The notes below the pieces were generated by a model. It worked only from the letters and a program-made list of their open reading frames with translations. It had not been told where the DNA came from and did no database searches. A program made the translations under genes and the position numbers. A DNA stretch of 64,000 nt from Rhizobium leguminosarum (GTDB lineage: Bacteria > Pseudomonadota > Alphaproteobacteria > Rhizobiales > Rhizobiaceae): contig NZ_CP016288.1 of the NCBI RefSeq assembly GCF_001679785.1, positions 62,001 through 126,000 of the forward strand, given 5' to 3'. Below, one piece after another: positions 61,396 to 64,000 of this stretch. Each line of letters begins with the position of its first letter. Positions within the stretch are counted from its first letter, which is position 1.

Positions 61396-62226
61396 CTAAT
61401 GTTGAGCTTGTTGCGAGGAACCGCCGGCACCGATCCGCTTTGGCGCAACCGCACCTTCGATCGGTGCTGGAATATCGGCGGGGACAGTGCGCAGATTAAA
61501 CAGGCAGGTCTCGTCTTCGGTGCCATAGCGCAGCGACCACTGCCGCGAGACGGTGTCGATGACGATATAATCGGCCTCGCGGCGGTAGTTCACGAGGCTC
61601 TCGCGACGTTTCCGGTCGACGATGAAGATCGCCGGAATGTCGCCGGTGAACTTCATGAAGGTCTTCAATCCGTCGTCGAACACCCAAAGCGGCTTTGCCG
61701 CATCGCTTCCCTTGAAGCCATAGTCGTAGTTGACCTTGTCGCGACGGATGTTCTTGAGGTTCGGATTGCGCTCAGCGTCCTGAGCCTGCTTCCAGAGTTC
61801 GGCCGTCCCCTTAAGCCCGGCGTCTTCCGGGTAGGTGAACTGCAGCTTGAAGGTCTGGTTCTGGATCACCTTGCTGTCGTTGACCCGCAGATCGAAAGAA
61901 TAGGTCCGTTTGGTGGTGACGACGGACAGATTGGTCGCCGCGTCCTTCTCCATCGGCTTCAAGGTCAGGGAACGTCGGTCGGCCGAGGTCAGGATCTGCC
62001 AGGAGACGGTGTCCCCGGCAACGACCTGGGTGATTTCCTCATCGGCCCCGAAGAGGATCGTCGTCACCATCCCGTAGGTGCCGGTCACCAGGAAGACCTG
62101 CTCGGCCGAATAGGGAAGCGAGCGAACCCGAGGATCAAGCCTTCCCGGACGTGCGACCAGTTCAGCATGGCCGACCGTGGTCCCCAGCAGCAGTACGAAT
62201 GAAAGCGCCGCCATCCGTTTCATCAT
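61396..62226 (-). CDS. virB9: VirB9 outer-membrane core component
   Basis: A 276-residue exported protein with signal peptide (LSFVLLLGTTVGHAELVAR). Its N-terminal domain (YGMVTTILFGADEEITQVVAGD) and C-terminal beta domain (KPLWVFDDGLKTFMKF; PAIFIVDRKRRESLVNY; LVNYRREADYIVIDTVSRQW) match VirB9/TrbG. Two ATGs (62226, 62223) overlap the virB8 stop. It would form the outer-membrane ring with VirB10; no virB7 lipoprotein is seen in the window. Confidence 0.92.
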   Translation of the reverse strand: MMKRMAALSFVLLLGTTVGHAELVARPGRLDPRVRSLPYSAEQVFLVTGTYGMVTTILFGADEEITQVVAGDTVSWQILTSADRRSLTLKPMEKDAATNLSVVTTKRTYSFDLRVNDSKVIQNQTFKLQFTYPEDAGLKGTAELWKQAQDAERNPNLKNIRRDKVNYDYGFKGSDAAKPLWVFDDGLKTFMKFTGDIPAIFIVDRKRRESLVNYRREADYIVIDTVSRQWSLRYGTEDETCLFNLRTVPADIPAPIEGAVAPKRIGAGGSSQQAQH

Positions 62227-62915
62227 TGGGCAGGCCCCGACGGCATGGTTTCCGGAACCCTGGCGTATTCGGTGACGACGAAGCCCAACGGATTGTACAA
62301 ACGAACCCGGTTACTGGCGGGAAGATTGATCTGCCGGTAGCGAACCGTAGCAGACCAGCGATTGACGACGTCGCCACCGCGTTGGCGTTCCCGTGTCTCA
62401 AATCGGACAGCCATCGTCGAGGCATTGAGAGGATTGACGGACAAGATTTCCGGCCGGATGTCGCCGGTGGCACCCAGCGTTTTCACCGGCCCTCGAGGAT
62501 TGCTCGGGTTCATCCACACCTCGTACTCCTTGAAGGCGTCCGAGTTCGGTTCCGACCAGAGCGCGATCATGTCGAAGTTGTCCGAGAGATAGCGGGGATC
62601 GTAGGTCTCGCGGCGGATGACGTAATTGCCGACGAACGACGCGCGAACGGCCTGGATCTCCGAGACGCTCGACCGATCTTTGTCGAGCGTCGTCACCGTC
62701 TCCATGTAGCCGGTATTCTTATCGACGATCAGGGGAACGACTTCGGTGCGGATAAGCGGGAAGAGTTGCGCCACGGAAAACGAAAGTATCCCGGCGATAG
62801 CCCAGCCGGCCACCGCGAAGGCAAGCAGGATGAGACCAATCAAGGTCCGAAGCGAGCGGTTTTTTTTCACCCCAGGACAAGTGCCGATCATAGACTTCCT
62901 GCGGTCCGGGGACAT
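62223..62915 (-). CDS. virB8: VirB8 inner-membrane assembly factor, start uncertain
   Basis: The main body is a normal VirB8: membrane helix LIGLILLAFAVAGWAIAGIL, then the periplasmic NTF2-like domain (EVVPLIVDKNTGYMETV, NYVIRRETYDPRYLSDNFDM, GDVVNRWSATVRYRQI). The first 12 residues from ATG 62915 look unlike a VirB8 start. A better start is TTG 62958 with GAGG upstream (ALFRRRITPAPTDHVPGPQE ... HLSWGEK). That frame joins the body only if the run of eight A (62870-62877, T on the plus strand) is read as seven. ATG 62891 with AGGAAG just before it is a third option. Confidence 0.8.
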   Translation of the reverse strand: MSPDRRKSMIGTCPGVKKNRSLRTLIGLILLAFAVAGWAIAGILSFSVAQLFPLIRTEVVPLIVDKNTGYMETVTTLDKDRSSVSEIQAVRASFVGNYVIRRETYDPRYLSDNFDMIALWSEPNSDAFKEYEVWMNPSNPRGPVKTLGATGDIRPEILSVNPLNASTMAVRFETRERQRGGDVVNRWSATVRYRQINLPASNRVRLYNPLGFVVTEYARVPETMPSGPAQ

Positions 62916-62986
62916 GATCGGTCGGCGCAGGTGTTATCCGTCTTCTGAACAATGCCAAGTGTTAACCTCGAATATCGGTGTATCGT

Positions 62987-64000
62987 TCACTCGCTGTTGC
63001 GGCGGCGATTGGTCAGCATCCGGCCAAGCGTCCCAACGCCGGCCACACTGCCACGGCCGGCAAGCGCTGCCGCCGTAACGGCGCCTCTCGGACCACTCAG
63101 CATGCCAAGGGCGACGGCCGCCGCCTGCCCCGTCCTCGAATTGCCGGATGCAAGTGTTCTGCGCGCGGCGCTGTAGCCGGTATCGACACCGCCTCCGCCC
63201 GGCACGCCCGATATCGCCGTGCCGTAGGAAAAGGTTCTGGCGAAGTCGGGAACCTGGAAAATGAAATAGGAGATCAGTGCCAGGTAAAGCACCATGGCAA
63301 GCACGATCGCGAGCGCATTTTCCTTGGTCGCCATGTCGCCGTTGATGGTGTCCATCATGCCGATCAGAAAGCCGAAGGAGAGGCCGGCCATGATATAGGT
63401 GAACAGCAGCATGAACATTCCATATGCGATGCCCCTCACCCACGCGTCGAAGACAAATCGTGTGATGCCGAAAAAGTAGCAGAGGATGGCAATCGGGCCG
63501 ATCGCCAGCATGACGGCGGTGATCATCTTGGCAAAAAGCGTTACGCCGGTGAGGATCAGCAGCATTGGCAGCAGCCCGAACACCAGCACGATGAACACGA
63601 CCACAGCGCCGGTGACATTCGGAAGCCAGCCGGATTCATATGAATTGAAGAGTTGCATGGCGAAGTCGTAGACCTTGCGCGCCATGCTGGCGACCTGCTG
63701 GGCAAGATCGGACCCGGCCGACTGCCCGCCCATTGCCGAGGAAATAGCCGAGCCGAGATCCTGTGGCGAGGACAATACGAACTGGCCGATATTGTCGTAG
63801 AAAGTGGCCCAGGACATGATCAGCGCATAGGCGAGCGCGATCTTGAAGGCCGTAACCGCCATGTCCTGCAGGGATACGCTCGACAGTCCGAGGGCACCCC
63901 AAAGGAAATAGAGGATCAGGAAGATCGCCAGGATGCCGGAGACAAGATTGCTGTGTTGGGCAAACAGCCCCCAGGCCCGTTCAAGCGAGGCCTCATTGAT
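62987..64000 (-). CDS. virB6: VirB6 polytopic membrane protein, 5' end outside the window
   Basis: 337 codons are visible and the frame is open to the right edge. It has about six hydrophobic helices (for example LVSGILAIFLILYFLWGALGL by position 63905-63968, VVVFIVLVFGLLPMLLILTG and AIGPIAILCYFFGITRF). SSVSLQDMAVTAFKIALAYA and ESGWLPNVTGAVVVF are typical of rhizobial VirB6/TrbL. It would form the inner-membrane channel. An ATG at 63862 is internal, not the start. The stop is 28 bases before the preferred virB8 TTG, leaving no room for virB7 here. Confidence 0.88.
   Translation of the reverse strand: MNEASLERAWGLFAQHSNLVSGILAIFLILYFLWGALGLSSVSLQDMAVTAFKIALAYALIMSWATFYDNIGQFVLSSPQDLGSAISSAMGGQSAGSDLAQQVASMARKVYDFAMQLFNSYESGWLPNVTGAVVVFIVLVFGLLPMLLILTGVTLFAKMITAVMLAIGPIAILCYFFGITRFVFDAWVRGIAYGMFMLLFTYIMAGLSFGFLIGMMDTINGDMATKENALAIVLAMVLYLALISYFIFQVPDFARTFSYGTAISGVPGGGGVDTGYSAARRTLASGNSRTGQAAAVALGMLSGPRGAVTAAALAGRGSVAGVGTLGRMLTNRRRNSE

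Overview
The window reads as high-GC alphaproteobacterial DNA. Rhizobiales-type families (a PraR-like XRE regulator, IalB proteins, DUF1173, a rhizobial-style VirB/VirD4 system with a ParA/relaxase block) suggest a large plasmid or secondary replicon of a Rhizobium/Agrobacterium-like organism. This is inferred from protein families only. I saw no tRNA, rRNA or CRISPR.

Region 1 (1-20.7 kb) is a coherent cell-envelope module. It holds two outer-membrane transporter-like proteins, a membrane TPR protein with a winged-helix-like N-terminus, an exported SH3 protein, a DUF900 lipoprotein hydrolase, and a periplasmic sulfatase with a CTAGR formylglycine motif. A tightly overlapping moxR-DUF58-DUF4381-VWA-VWA/TPR-BatD operon follows, then the matching formylglycine-generating enzyme, an exported HAD phosphatase and an MscS-type channel. 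Each transcription unit is preceded by one or more GTTAC/GTAAC dyads (near 983 and 1026, 3253, 8238, 16328), so the block looks like one regulon. The last gene (20300-20701) seems truncated, marking a module border.

Region 2 (20.8-25.6 kb) has a LysR regulator divergent from an amino-acid/opine-type ABC operon (two permeases, a binding protein, a CapA-like phosphoesterase, no ATPase gene). An ATAA-N7-TTAT dyad lies between them. Region 3 (25.7-32.1 kb) has a PraR-like XRE gene and a cryptic cluster: an unknown 468-residue protein, an MFS exporter, an AraC activator, a methyltransferase-like protein and a HAD phosphatase homologue that has lost its catalytic motifs.

Region 4 (32.2-42.2 kb and 55.9-64 kb) is conjugation DNA. 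It contains relaxase, accessory Mob protein, RHH protein, ParA and a membrane protein on the minus strand; an operon of exported proteins including three degenerate SNase-fold proteins on the plus strand; a DUF1173 protein; then virD4, virB11, virB10, virB9, virB8 and partial virB6 on the minus strand.

Region 5 (about 42.2-55.5 kb) interrupts that backbone. It is flanked by ~0.55-kb direct repeats of the DUF1173 3' end, and its left edge keeps a relic of the small gene that normally precedes DUF1173. That pattern suggests an insertion into the second copy of a tandem duplication. The island carries an MHYT-LytTR sensor, a degenerate EAL protein, an AraC regulator, a 1605-residue YadA-like trimeric autotransporter, IalB-family and DUF4189 exported proteins, and a complete IS481-family element that splits a second IalB-family gene.

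Three reading-frame breaks (MHYT-LytTR, virB10, virB8) can each be repaired by a one-base change in a homopolymer run. Sequencing error is therefore a live alternative to gene decay for all three.
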